A stretch of 64,000 bases of DNA from Sediminibacterium ginsengisoli. GTDB taxonomy: Bacteria > Bacteroidota > Bacteroidia > Chitinophagales > Chitinophagaceae. How positions within the stretch are numbered: position 1 is the stretch's first letter; each line of letters starts with the position of its first letter. The notes below the pieces were generated by a model, which saw only the letters and a list, made by a program, of their open reading frames with translations, was not told the DNA's origin and did not search any database. A program made the position numbers and the translations under genes. Below are positions 7,721 to 16,615 of this stretch, piece by piece. The stretch is from positions 228,898-292,897 of the forward strand of contig NZ_FUWH01000003.1 of NCBI RefSeq assembly GCF_900167075.1, read 5' to 3'.

Positions 7721-8467
7721 ATGCCTACGTCCGCAAAACATCACAAACAGCAAAGAACACAGCTGATAAGAATATTATTCTTTTTGTTTCTGTTTTGCAA
7801 TGTTTTTAGTTTACAGGCGCAAAACATAGCAGAACAGATCTCCGAAGACACTACCCGCATGAATCTTTATACTGGCCGCGCATTCGGGAAAAACATCATG
7901 TTCACAGATACATCCGGAAAAAAAATAAGTCTTGCTGCCTTCCAAGGAAAAGTCTGCTACATCGATCTCTGGTTTGTAGGCTGTGCGCCCTGCGCCAATG
8001 AGATCCCTTTCTGGAAACAGCGGTTCGATCATTTTGCAGGCGATACCAACCTTGCCTTTATTACCATTGCGATACCTGTTTCCAAACAACATGCCGGATG
8101 GCGCAGGTATATCAGGGATAACCAGATTCCTGGCATACATCTTACCATCGCGCCGGAGCTGCTTAAGACGAAAACAGCCGCTGCAATTGCAAAAGCCTTA
8201 CTTACGGATGAATATCCAAGCTATTATATCCTTGATAAAAACGGGCTGCTGGCCGGTAACAAAGTGAGCATTCCAAGCGATAAACTAATTACGGATTACA
8301 TACTTTATAATGCGTTGAAATCTGTAGCTCCTTCAAAAAGTTATGTGGAAATTCATAGCGAACTTTCAAGGGTCAATTCCAAAACGGCCAGTCCGGCGTT
8401 TGTTTCCTGGGTTGAATCTTTTTATAAGAAACCTTTTATGGGGGCATTGAGTGAAGCACTGCAGTAA
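7721..8467 (+). CDS. TlpA-like exported thiol-disulfide oxidoreductase
   Basis: 248 residues from the ATG at 7721, chosen because an N-terminal basic region and hydrophobic signal (IRILFFLFLFCNVFSLQA) follow directly; the frame extends upstream to 7613 without a signal-like sequence. The thioredoxin fold begins near residue 60, with ISLAAFQGKVCYIDLWFV leading to the CAPC active site (Cys88 and Cys91). This dipeptide is unlike the CGPC or CEPC of common TlpA proteins. The cis-proline region is EYPSYYILDKNG. The last 50 residues are helical and family-specific. It probably works in the periplasm on disulfides of exported proteins; the direction of the reaction cannot be read from sequence. Confidence 0.85.
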   Translation: MPTSAKHHKQQRTQLIRILFFLFLFCNVFSLQAQNIAEQISEDTTRMNLYTGRAFGKNIMFTDTSGKKISLAAFQGKVCYIDLWFVGCAPCANEIPFWKQRFDHFAGDTNLAFITIAIPVSKQHAGWRRYIRDNQIPGIHLTIAPELLKTKTAAAIAKALLTDEYPSYYILDKNGLLAGNKVSIPSDKLITDYILYNALKSVAPSKSYVEIHSELSRVNSKTASPAFVSWVESFYKKPFMGALSEALQ

Positions 8468-8472
8468 GTGAA

Positions 8473-8503
8473 CCGCAATGTCTCCTTCAGGAGACAGTTG
8501 CGG
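8473..8503. repeat. 13-bp hairpin between convergent genes
   Basis: CCGCAATGTCTCC (8473-8485) pairs with GGAGACA-g-TTGCGG (8490-8503) around a TTCA loop, with a single bulged G. It follows the TlpA stop at 8467 and precedes the convergent metallopeptidase end at 8607, so it probably acts as a terminator in both directions, although no T-run follows. The TGTCTCC...GGAGA core resembles the repeat cores at 1990 and 63935. Confidence 0.6.
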
Positions 8504-8606
8504 AGGTAAAATCTTCGGGCAATGGTTGCGGAGACACAATATGCTTTTGGAGACGTTTGTCCACTGTAGTGTAGCCACATCACCCCCTTGCTGCTTCAGA
8601 ATATCC

Positions 8607-9722
8607 TTATGGTTTTACCCATTCCCTGCTCCGCTGCAGCATTTCTGCAACTATTGCTTCTGTTGATGCATCGAACCGGATCAGGCGGCTATCTTTTTCA
8701 GATTTATAAATATCGATGTAAGCGGCAATGAAGTTTGCAGGATCGGCTAATACAAGATCTGCAAGTGCCTTCCTGCCTTTATATTTCACGATGGCTTTCG
8801 CCATTTCGTAGCCGGTGAAATAGGCGGTTTCGTCATAGGCGGTGCTAAAGCATATATTGTAATGCTGCTCGTAACGTTTTGCCGATGTGTCGTAGTAAGA
8901 TTTGTACAGTACCGCTTCAAATAATGCAAAATTTTCCCGTCTGCGATCTGCATTTTTTGCCCATTCGGCGGTCTGTTCTTTTGCAAATGCACTTTTTCCT
9001 TCGAAGCCCGCAAAATCGCCCGCCAGGTTGGCTGAACCTTCGCTCCAGAGGTTTTCCAGCAATGCTGCCGTTGCCTGCAGAAAATAAGGATCCTTGCCGG
9101 TGATCGTTTTTTTACGCATCGACTGCCCTTCGGCCTGTACGATATGATAAAGTTCATGCGCCACCAGTAATTTCATCGCGTTGAAATCATTATCCAGTTT
9201 CTGCAAGGCCACATTAAACGTTTTGTCGTTGCCGATCGTAAAACCCAGTGCCCCGCCGCCCGCAAGAAAACAGGCTTTGATGGTGATATCGAGTCCTGCA
9301 GGTGTATAAGAAAGAATACTGTTCTTTACCTCTTCGATAAAGGATGCGCTGTTCGCATCTATCTGCCCGATCAATTGTTTCATCTCCGGAAGCGCTGCCT
9401 TTACCGAACGCCAGTTATAAGGATCATCGCCTTTTATATTTCCATCGATGATCATCGCCTTTAATGTGCTTATAAACACATCTTTACCCGCACCGCTGTA
9501 GCTTTTTACTTTTGCAATCAGCTGCTGGTTGCCGTATAACGCGGCGGCGTCATTGAGTTCCTGGTCGGTTACCTGCTTTTTTCCCAGGAGGGCAATATTC
9601 GCTTTAGCACTTTCCGCATCTACTATTACCTGTAAGCCCGGAGCGGCCAGCACTGTAACGACAGGAAAGAGCATACCTGACAGAAAGAGTAACAGGCTGC
9701 GACGTAAGGAATGGTTTTTCAC
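8607..9722 (-). CDS. Exported zinc metallopeptidase-like protein (HExxH)
   Basis: About 371 residues if translation starts at the GTG at 9722, which reads VKNHSLRRSLLLFLSGMLF and gives a normal signal peptide. The open frame continues to 9794 but then has a non-signal N-terminus and overlaps the upstream gene. The body contains LLVAHELYHIVQAEG, an HExxH zinc site, and about 50 residues later ENLWSEGSANL, whose glutamate is a plausible third ligand. This resembles the DUF5700/DUF2268-like group of putative exported peptidases. Substrate unknown; periplasmic or surface location is inferred from the signal. It follows the outer-membrane barrel gene on the same strand, 52 bases after that gene's stop. 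Confidence 0.75.
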   Translation of the reverse strand: MKNHSLRRSLLLFLSGMLFPVVTVLAAPGLQVIVDAESAKANIALLGKKQVTDQELNDAAALYGNQQLIAKVKSYSGAGKDVFISTLKAMIIDGNIKGDDPYNWRSVKAALPEMKQLIGQIDANSASFIEEVKNSILSYTPAGLDITIKACFLAGGGALGFTIGNDKTFNVALQKLDNDFNAMKLLVAHELYHIVQAEGQSMRKKTITGKDPYFLQATAALLENLWSEGSANLAGDFAGFEGKSAFAKEQTAEWAKNADRRRENFALFEAVLYKSYYDTSAKRYEQHYNICFSTAYDETAYFTGYEMAKAIVKYKGRKALADLVLADPANFIAAYIDIYKSEKDSRLIRFDASTEAIVAEMLQRSREWVKP

Positions 9723-9774
9723 GAGGCAATGTTTTGATTGCAGTAAAGATATTACTATCTCTTTATTGCCTCGT

Positions 9775-10275
9775 TCACCGGAAGAAATCCGCAAACGTAT
9801 ACCGCAATCCTACCCCGCCTCTTGCACCGTCAAAACCTTTTTCACCTGTTATGTTATACGAAGGCTGCCAGTCGAGACTGATGTTAATGGGCACACCGGG
9901 AATTTTCATGTCCAGCCCGATGATCGCATCCGGACCGAAAGTTGCGCCGTGCTTGCGGTCGGGAAAGAGTGCTTTCCAGTATTCGCTCCAGAAGCCGATA
10001 TGCGCTCCTGCACCATAATAGCAGCTGAACCCTTTTAACTTTCCGATCTTATAATATCGTTCATACAAACCAGTGATGCGAAAATCCGCTTCAGAGAGGT
10101 AAATCAGTCCTTCTACTGCTTTATCCGGGTTTAGAAAATGCCTGGAACTGATCGCATTCCTTGCACCCGGTTTGATGCCCAGTGCATTTTTATACCAATA
10201 TGGATCGGTAACGTTTTGTGCATTGAGGCACACAGAAATTAAGAGGCAATACAGGATTGCGATTGGCTTGCTCAC
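9775..10275 (-). CDS. Small outer-membrane beta-barrel-like protein
   Basis: 166 residues with a signal peptide ending near CLNAQ. The mature part alternates hydrophobic and polar residues in the manner of short barrel strands (FRITGLYERYYKIG, FSCYYGAGAHIGFW, PINISLDWQPSYNI) and ends in GGVGLRYTF, then a terminal Phe-Phe-Arg. A C-terminal aromatic end of this kind is typical of outer-membrane barrels. There is no transport or enzyme motif. It probably forms an 8-strand-type barrel; function unknown. The metallopeptidase gene follows on the same strand. Confidence 0.7.
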   Translation of the reverse strand: MSKPIAILYCLLISVCLNAQNVTDPYWYKNALGIKPGARNAISSRHFLNPDKAVEGLIYLSEADFRITGLYERYYKIGKLKGFSCYYGAGAHIGFWSEYWKALFPDRKHGATFGPDAIIGLDMKIPGVPINISLDWQPSYNITGEKGFDGARGGVGLRYTFADFFR

Positions 10276-10288
10276 GGAATTTAGTTTA

Positions 10289-10453
10289 ATGGAACCGGCC
10301 GCGCCTTACCTGTCTTGCTTTCTGTTTCTATTATGTATAGGACACGTCCTCAGTTCGGCTTTCATTAAACTTAGCGGAATCGGGCTGCGAAGAAAAGTTA
10401 TAATTATTGAACTGTTTGAATCAGTGACCGAACATCATTTAAATACCTGTTAA
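10289..10453 (+). CDS. Possible small membrane protein
   Basis: A 54-codon frame beginning ATG GAA CCG. It has one hydrophobic segment (LSCFLFLLCIGHVLSSAFI) followed by a basic stretch (GLRRK) and an acidic tail. It lies between two minus-strand genes, directly after the barrel gene start. No family is recognised and it may be chance. The shape (one membrane helix, then positive residues) is what a small membrane peptide would have. Confidence 0.22.
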   Translation: MEPAAPYLSCFLFLLCIGHVLSSAFIKLSGIGLRRKVIIIELFESVTEHHLNTC

Positions 10454-10471
10454 AACCACTACGGACAGCTG

Positions 10472-12982
10472 TTATACTTTCCCGTTTTTCTTTATCCGCT
10501 TCACCCATTTATATATTTCAAACCATAGAACAGATGCGGCTGCAACCAGAATTGCAATGCCCATTTCATGTGGGTTAAGGCTGGCTACTTTAAAGAAAGC
10601 TGTCACAGGCGGAAGGTATAGCATGACCAGCAACAGCAGCAATGTTATACCCGTTACGATCAGGAGTAAGTTATTACGGTTCCTGAAGGTCGAAAATATG
10701 CTGTAATAAAAAGACCGGTTTGCAAAACTCAGCAGGATGTTCGCAAAGATCAGTGTTGCAAATACCATGGCCCGGGTTTTGTTTTCATCTGCGCCTGACT
10801 TCACCATATACTGGTACACCAGTAAAATACCTGCCGTAATGACTATGCCCTGGATTATACTGATGACCAGCTCGCGCCAGTTCAGGAATGTATCTGTTAG
10901 CATCCGCGGAGGTTGTTTCATCGCATTGCGCTCCATCGGTTCATTTTCATAAACAATTGAACAGGTTGGGCCCATCACCAGCTCCAGAAAGATAACATGC
11001 ACCGGTGTAAAGATCTGCGGATATAACCAGCCCAGAAATAAGGGCAGCGATACCGTAAGGATAATAGGAATATGGATTGAGATGATGTACTGTAGCGCCT
11101 TCTTGATATTCGCATAAATTCTTCTCCCCGCTGCAATCCCGCTGATCAGCTTTCCCAGGTCGTCGTTGGTGATCACCAGCGCTGCTGCAGCTTTTGCGAT
11201 CTCCGTTCCCTTGCTTCCCATTGCCACCCCTATATGCGCCGCTTTTAATGCCGGTCCGTCGTTTACGCCATCACCCAGCATAGCCACAATTTCGCCTTTC
11301 CGTTTCAGCGCGTTCACTACAGAAAGTTTAGCTTCCGGGAACATCCTTGTGAATAAGGTGGTCTGATCCGCTACCACCACGAGCCTGTTTTCTTCGTAAC
11401 TACTGATCTCGCTCCCATTTACTGCCGTCGCTTCATTACGGATACCCGCCTGTGCCGCAATTGCCTGCGTAGTATCTGCATTATCGCCTGTTATCACTTT
11501 CACTTTGATACCCGCATCGTATATCTGCTGAAAGACTTCCCTGATCCCTTTTTTCGGAGGATCATAAAAAACAACCAGCCCGATGAATTCAAAATCAAAA
11601 TCCTGTTGTTTCTCCGGAAAACCCTGGCCTTCGAAATGTGTTTTGGCTACGCCCAGAACACGGTACCCTTTTTTACCCAGCGCTGCAACTTCCTTCCTTG
11701 CCTTTTCTTTATCGCTATCTGATAACCGGGATACGGCCAATATAGCTTCCGGAGCGCCTTTCGCCGCTATGATCCGCTGCTGTGTGTCGTTTTCGAATAA
11801 GTGGGTCATCATGGGCGGCTTCCCCTCCAGCGGATATTCATGAAAGAGCCGGAATTCATTTCTTTTGTCCTGCTGCGTTATTTCATAAATATGATGCAGG
11901 GTTTTCTCCATAGGATCGAACGGCACCGGCTCGCTGCTCCACATAGCATACTGTATCAGGTCTGACAATACAGGATCTGAAAAGTCCTTTTCTTCATACA
12001 ACTGATCCGAAGTAAAATCGTACAGATGCTTCAGATGCATGGTGTTTTCAGTAATGGTGCCGGTTTTATCCGTACAGATAACAGTAGTGCTTCCCAGCGT
12101 TTCAACAATACTGCTTCGTTTAATGATGATGCCTTCGCGCATCAGTTTCCAGGCACCCAGGGCCATAAAAGTGGTAAACGCCACCGGGATCTCTTCCGGC
12201 AATACAGACATTGCCAGGGTTAGTCCGCTGAGTAAACTATCCAGAATATTTCCGCTCTGGTAAAAACGATAACCGCAAACCATCAGAAAAACAGTGACCC
12301 CGGCAATGGCCATGGTGCGTACAAACTTCCCGATCTGAATCTGCAGGGGCGACCGCTCTTCTTTGATGGAAGAAATAGAAATACCTATTTTACCCAGCCG
12401 GGTTTCTTTTCCTATTTTCTCTACTTCAAAAACCGCCAGGCCGGAAACGGTGATGGTACCGCTATATACTTTATTGTCTTCCGAATCTTTATCCTTAAAC
12501 ACAGAAAGACTCTCGCCTGTTAATGAAGCTTCATTTACAGAGAAGTCGTTGCTGTGTATGATCTGTCCGTCTGCATTGATCATTCTTCCTTCTTCCGTAA
12601 TACACAGGTCGCCAACAGCGATCTCGTTTGTGGGGATTTGCTGTACTTCGCCGTTGCGTATGACCGTACTGAGTGGTTCGTTGAGTTGCTGCAGGGCTTT
12701 CAGCGCATTTTTACTTCTTCTATCCTGGTAAAATGAAATGCCCGACACGACAATGATCGCCGCCAGCATAAAAAAAGCTTCCGTGTAATTGCCTACGATG
12801 AAATAGATCACAGCAATAGCGATCAGCAACAGCAGCATCGGTTCTTTCAGGGTATCCAGCAACAGCTTGAATACCGTATGCTGCCGTTCATTCTCCATCT
12901 TATTGAAGCCAAATCTCTGCCGCGATCCCTGCAGGGCATTTGCTGTAAGTCCTTTTAAGTGTGCAGGTATATTATAAGACAT
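10472..12982 (-). CDS. Cation-translocating P-type ATPase (Ca2+-type, P2 class)
   Basis: 836 residues with all P-type landmarks in order. After the cation-transporter N-domain come two helices, then the actuator motif SLTGESLSV. Helix 4 carries SVLPEEIPVAFT, the phosphorylation motif is DKTGTIT, the nucleotide domain is shortened, the hinge is MLGDGVNDGPALKAA, and four to six C-terminal helices end the protein. PEEIP in helix 4 and the long C-terminal membrane domain place it with Ca2+/Mn2+-like or broader P2 ATPases rather than with heavy-metal P1B pumps. There is no N-terminal metal-binding CxxC. It would export a divalent cation across the inner membrane using ATP; the exact ion is uncertain. 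It appears monocistronic. Confidence 0.93.
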   Translation of the reverse strand: MSYNIPAHLKGLTANALQGSRQRFGFNKMENERQHTVFKLLLDTLKEPMLLLLIAIAVIYFIVGNYTEAFFMLAAIIVVSGISFYQDRRSKNALKALQQLNEPLSTVIRNGEVQQIPTNEIAVGDLCITEEGRMINADGQIIHSNDFSVNEASLTGESLSVFKDKDSEDNKVYSGTITVSGLAVFEVEKIGKETRLGKIGISISSIKEERSPLQIQIGKFVRTMAIAGVTVFLMVCGYRFYQSGNILDSLLSGLTLAMSVLPEEIPVAFTTFMALGAWKLMREGIIIKRSSIVETLGSTTVICTDKTGTITENTMHLKHLYDFTSDQLYEEKDFSDPVLSDLIQYAMWSSEPVPFDPMEKTLHHIYEITQQDKRNEFRLFHEYPLEGKPPMMTHLFENDTQQRIIAAKGAPEAILAVSRLSDSDKEKARKEVAALGKKGYRVLGVAKTHFEGQGFPEKQQDFDFEFIGLVVFYDPPKKGIREVFQQIYDAGIKVKVITGDNADTTQAIAAQAGIRNEATAVNGSEISSYEENRLVVVADQTTLFTRMFPEAKLSVVNALKRKGEIVAMLGDGVNDGPALKAAHIGVAMGSKGTEIAKAAAALVITNDDLGKLISGIAAGRRIYANIKKALQYIISIHIPIILTVSLPLFLGWLYPQIFTPVHVIFLELVMGPTCSIVYENEPMERNAMKQPPRMLTDTFLNWRELVISIIQGIVITAGILLVYQYMVKSGADENKTRAMVFATLIFANILLSFANRSFYYSIFSTFRNRNNLLLIVTGITLLLLLVMLYLPPVTAFFKVASLNPHEMGIAILVAAASVLWFEIYKWVKRIKKNGKV

Positions 12983-13067
12983 AATAAACGCGGATCATAT
13001 ATTACCGACAGAGGCAATTTAATTCTTTTACGGGTTTTATACAATTACATATTAAATTTATGATACT

Positions 13068-13799
13068 ATGAAACTCATCCCGACACTCCTGCTTTTTATT
13101 TACGTCAGATGCCTGGCTCATACAGACACATCACTGGTGTACCTCAATAAGGCTAATACAACCACTGTAAAGGATAGCGCTTTTTCTGTGCTGAAAATAT
13201 ACCGGGAAAACGATGCCTGGCATGGCAGGGAATATTATCTGAAGAACGACGTTTTGAAATCAGAGGGAAATTTTGAAAGTAATTCTATCGATAGGCGAAT
13301 CGGTAGTTTTAAAAACTTCACAGACAGCGGGCAGTTGGATTTTGTTGTCAGTTATGAGAATTATCAGCCTGCCGAATTCACTTATTATTATAAGGATGGC
13401 AGTAAAAAATCCTGGTTACAATTGTCGGGCACCAATATTAAAGCGCAAACAGGCTGGGACGAATCCGGAAAAGAGATCAAAGGTTTTATCGTAAAACGGG
13501 ATCCGCAATTCAAAGGCGGGATAAATGGCTGGCTCAGGTATCTCGAAAAGAACCTGAACGGCATGGCGCCTATTAATGCAGGCATGGCATCCGGAAGGTA
13601 CACGGCTTACATCACTTTCAATATAAGCAAAACCGGGAAGATAAGTGAGATCAAAGCCTGGTCTTCATCTTGTAAATCCTGTGAGGAAGCTGCCATAAAC
13701 GTGGTCAGCAGGAGCCGCGACTGGCAGCCTGCTATCTTCCAGAATGAACCGGTAGATTATTTCGGGCACAAACTGGGAATCACATTTATTGTTCCCTGA
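13068..13799 (+). CDS. Exported protein with TonB-C-like C-terminal domain
   Basis: 243 residues with a signal peptide (LIPTLLLFIYVRCLA). Residues 30-140 contain repeated strand-turn units of the MORN/toxin-antitoxin YwqK kind (ENDAWHGREYYLKNDVLKSE, FVVSYENYQPAEFTYYYKDG). Residues 150-243 follow the TonB C-terminal pattern common in Bacteroidota exported proteins: GRYTAYITFNISKTGKISEI, then a cysteine pair (SSCKSCEEAAINVV), and final strands. This combination is frequent in Bacteroidota proteins annotated as energy transducer TonB although they lack the membrane anchor and proline spacer. Function unknown. It is convergent with the TPR-like operon, with only 11 bases between stop codons. Confidence 0.65.
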   Translation: MKLIPTLLLFIYVRCLAHTDTSLVYLNKANTTTVKDSAFSVLKIYRENDAWHGREYYLKNDVLKSEGNFESNSIDRRIGSFKNFTDSGQLDFVVSYENYQPAEFTYYYKDGSKKSWLQLSGTNIKAQTGWDESGKEIKGFIVKRDPQFKGGINGWLRYLEKNLNGMAPINAGMASGRYTAYITFNISKTGKISEIKAWSSSCKSCEEAAINVVSRSRDWQPAIFQNEPVDYFGHKLGITFIVP

Positions 13800-13810
13800 A
13801 CCGGTTTCTT

Positions 13811-14686
13811 TTATTTAAACTCGGGATCGTTTGTCAATAGAATATAACAACCCGATGTATAAGTTGCCGGAGGAACTGTAACATATTGTACACCCACAGC
13901 AAACTTCAGGTCCTGCCATTTCCACTTATACAGGTTGGTAATGATCTTGGCGCCCGTGTTCGACTGATCCAGGATTTCCGGCTCGGGCAAATAACCGAAC
14001 AGGTCGCCGTATTGGCTGAGTACCGGTTGGGATTTTTGTTTTGCCTTTGAAAAATCAGACTGGTCGCTCTCATAAAAGAGCATATGCATGTACGTTTTCA
14101 AACGATTGTCTTTTGTAACGATCAACCGATAACTTTTGAGTGATGCATCATCATAAATAATTTCTGCACCGTCCGGGCTCAGCTTCCCTTTCTTAGAGGG
14201 ATTTTTTTTGAAATGCTCATCGAAGAACGCTTTGTTGAGTGCAACCACACTATCCACATGCATTCCCGGATACCAGCGATTCTCTTCCTGGAAAGCTTTG
14301 ATGCCTTTTTCCGCTGCTGAACCCCTGTTTTTCAGCCGGTTCCTTTCGAGTTTGATCTTCATCACTTCCAGCAGCTTCTCTTCATTAAAGGCCGACATAT
14401 CCGGTGCTCTTTCAAACTGTGCAATAGCGCTGTCGAGCTTAACGGCATAGCTTCCGCTCTTCGTATTCAGTTCTTTCAGGACGTTGATCCGCAGGAACAG
14501 AATTTTGGCATTGGCAGAACCAAGTTTTGCAGCCGCTTCATCCAGGTATTGCAGGGCCGTCTGCATATCACCTTTACCATAATGCTCTTCGGCAAGCAGG
14601 TAGGCGGCCTTAGCCTCCAGCGCATTGGTTTGGGCGCCAGACCGGGCCACGATCGCCAGCAGGAGAATAACAAACAGTTTCTTCAT
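13811..14686 (-). CDS. Exported TPR-like protein, tandem paralogue 3
   Basis: 291 residues with a signal peptide (LFVILLLAIVARSGA). The first 100 mature residues match the two upstream genes: NALEAKAAYLLAEEHYGKGD, then a helical pair, then FNEEKLLEVMKIKLERN. This repeats the family pattern but is the most diverged copy, having lost the CYGKADYKC cysteines. The C-terminal 150 residues differ from the other copies and are beta-rich. The helical N-terminus resembles a short TPR/Sel1-like module for protein contacts. It is the last gene of the operon, four bases after the preceding gene. Function unknown. Confidence 0.75.
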   Translation of the reverse strand: MKKLFVILLLAIVARSGAQTNALEAKAAYLLAEEHYGKGDMQTALQYLDEAAAKLGSANAKILFLRINVLKELNTKSGSYAVKLDSAIAQFERAPDMSAFNEEKLLEVMKIKLERNRLKNRGSAAEKGIKAFQEENRWYPGMHVDSVVALNKAFFDEHFKKNPSKKGKLSPDGAEIIYDDASLKSYRLIVTKDNRLKTYMHMLFYESDQSDFSKAKQKSQPVLSQYGDLFGYLPEPEILDQSNTGAKIITNLYKWKWQDLKFAVGVQYVTVPPATYTSGCYILLTNDPEFK

Positions 14687-14690
14687 GCAG

Positions 14691-15635
14691 TTAATTATTA
14701 GACGTAATGATCTCGGTCAGTTTTGCGACAGGCAGTTTCCCGTTGGGGTATAATAAGCGGTGCAGTTCTATTTTCCTGTTGCCGCGCACCCATACATAAC
14801 TTGTTACTTTTCCGGCAGCCTTATCATAAAGAACAGACTCGCTGATCACGGGCGAGAAACCGAGTTTACGTTCATATGCGCTTATGATAGCTATGATCTC
14901 CTGTACGGTTGCTGCCAGTGCATTTTTATTTACTTTCTTATCTGCATAAGCCAGTACAGAGCGATACTGCAATATTTTTTCGCCCGCTATGCCCAGGTTT
15001 ACAGAGCTGATCTTGTTTTTAAAAACAGTATCATTATCAACAGTGCAGAAGGGATAGGCTTCGCTTGGCACATAGAGATCAAAATCTACCCAGGAGGGAT
15101 GGTAAGTATTAATTTTCTCCTTCTTCCATTTTTTTACATTGAGTTCAGGATGCAGTTCGTTCAGCTGATCCAGCGTAATACCGAGCGGCCCGAAGCGTGT
15201 GAATTCCTCACTGAATGCTTTCTCGGCAGCTGCATTTGCAGCGTTTTCCCTGTCTGTTTTTTCTTTCAGCGCCTTCTGTTCTTTTTTCAGCGCCAGCTTC
15301 ATCTTGGTGATCTCCAGCGATTTCTCCTCATTGAATGAGGCATAATCTGCGCTCTTTTCAAACTCATCGATCAGCGGCAGTACCTTATCCGCCACATTCG
15401 GATCTTTGGCGTGCAGTTCACGGGTGGCCATGATCTGCAGGTACAATATCTTACAATTGGTAGTTCCAAGACTGGTCCGCACCTGCTGCAGGTATTCCAG
15501 CGCACATTTATAATCTGCCTTCCCGTAACACTCTTCAGCAAGCAGGTAAGCAGCTTTTGCCTCATTTGCATTGACCTGTGCTTTTGCCGAATGGAAAATA
15601 ATCAGCGCGGCAAATAATAAAACATATCTCCTCAT
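14691..15635 (-). CDS. Exported TPR-like protein, tandem paralogue 2
   Basis: 314 residues with a signal peptide. The mature N-terminus (NANEAKAAYLLAEECYGKAD, then YKCALEYL) is nearly the same as in paralogue 1 over about 100 residues, through FNEEKSLEITKMKLALK. A lysine/glutamate-rich coiled-coil linker (about 105-140) leads to a C-terminal domain with FGPLGITLDQLNELHPEL and DFDLYVPSEAYPF. Two conserved cysteines (ECYGKADYKC) sit in the TPR-like part and could form a disulfide outside the cytoplasm. It begins seven bases after paralogue 1. It looks like a recent tandem duplication with divergent C-terminal halves. Function unknown. Confidence 0.78.
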   Translation of the reverse strand: MRRYVLLFAALIIFHSAKAQVNANEAKAAYLLAEECYGKADYKCALEYLQQVRTSLGTTNCKILYLQIMATRELHAKDPNVADKVLPLIDEFEKSADYASFNEEKSLEITKMKLALKKEQKALKEKTDRENAANAAAEKAFSEEFTRFGPLGITLDQLNELHPELNVKKWKKEKINTYHPSWVDFDLYVPSEAYPFCTVDNDTVFKNKISSVNLGIAGEKILQYRSVLAYADKKVNKNALAATVQEIIAIISAYERKLGFSPVISESVLYDKAAGKVTSYVWVRGNRKIELHRLLYPNGKLPVAKLTEIITSNN

Positions 15636-15642
15636 TGTATAA

Positions 15643-16611
15643 CTATTTGATCAGTGTATCGAGTATTCCTGCAGGGTCATCATACAGCAGTTCTACCAGC
15701 TTTGCAACGCCGGCCCTTCCTTGCGGAAAGCTGATCTGCATCATACTTACACCCTTACTGCCCTTTCTCCAATCGGTCAGCACAGCCGGGTTCCTCAGTG
15801 CTGTAAAACTCCTGGTAGTATATTCTTTACCGAATGTTATTTTAAATCCTTCCACAAAAGAAGCCGAAGTTTTCTTTACCTGGTCGTAGGTGGTGCTGAA
15901 GGTTGACTTCTCCTGGTCTAGTTCAAGCAGCTGTACCAGATAACCGATGATCTTGTTATCTGCAGTGATGATGCCGGTGATCGGATTCGGCGTACTGATG
16001 ATCTTACGGTTCGTGGCAAAGGGAAAATTTTCGGCTGAGATGCTGAACAGGTTCGCGTCATAATAAACCTGAATCGCTCCGATGTCGGTTTTTTTCCACT
16101 TTTTCAGATTCCATGAAGGTTTTGCCCGGTCCAGTTCTTCCATAGACACGCCATAGGGGCCTGCTGAATATAAAGCAGTGGTAAAGGATTTTTCCACAGC
16201 AGCTTTATCGGCTGCTTCTTTTTCTTTTTTTTGTTCCGCTGCAAGCCGCTGTGCATTTTTCAACGCCAATTTCATTTTCGTGATCTCCAGCGACTTTTCT
16301 TCATTAAACGTTGCATGGTCAGGACTCTTCTCAAACTCTTCGATCAATGGTAACAGCATATCTGCAGCGTAAGGACTCTTTGCATACAGTTCGCGGCTTG
16401 CCATGATCTGGAGATACAGTATTTTACAATTGGTGCCGTCAAGGATGGTCCTTGCCTGCTTCAGATAGTCAAGCGTACATTTGTAATCTGCTTTCCCATA
16501 ACATTCTTCAGCAAGCAGGTATGCGGCTTTCGCTTCATTTGCGTTGCCTTGTGCCTGTACTGTATAACCTGCTGCAATCAGAAAGGCAATTATTCCCAAT
16601 AACTTCTTCAT
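15643..16611 (-). CDS. Exported TPR-like protein, tandem paralogue 1
   Basis: 322 residues with a signal peptide (LLGIIAFLIAAGYTVQA). It shares the NANEAKAAYLLAEECYGKAD start and the FNEEKSLEITKMKLALK helix with paralogue 2, then a charged coiled coil rich in K, E and A. The C-terminal domain begins AGPYGVSMEELDRAKPSW; the parallel FGPLGITLDQLNELHPEL in paralogue 2 shows that these domains are also homologous, though weakly. It begins four bases after the 633-residue protein ends. All four genes are probably one transcript and may form a cell-envelope complex; that is inferred from arrangement. Confidence 0.78.
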   Translation of the reverse strand: MKKLLGIIAFLIAAGYTVQAQGNANEAKAAYLLAEECYGKADYKCTLDYLKQARTILDGTNCKILYLQIMASRELYAKSPYAADMLLPLIEEFEKSPDHATFNEEKSLEITKMKLALKNAQRLAAEQKKEKEAADKAAVEKSFTTALYSAGPYGVSMEELDRAKPSWNLKKWKKTDIGAIQVYYDANLFSISAENFPFATNRKIISTPNPITGIITADNKIIGYLVQLLELDQEKSTFSTTYDQVKKTSASFVEGFKITFGKEYTTRSFTALRNPAVLTDWRKGSKGVSMMQISFPQGRAGVAKLVELLYDDPAGILDTLIK

Positions 16612-16615
16612 AGCA

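Noticed and set aside
13068..13799. Called as a TonB energy transducer
   Set aside because: It has a cleavable signal rather than an anchor, and no proline-rich spacer; only the C-terminal fold is TonB-like.
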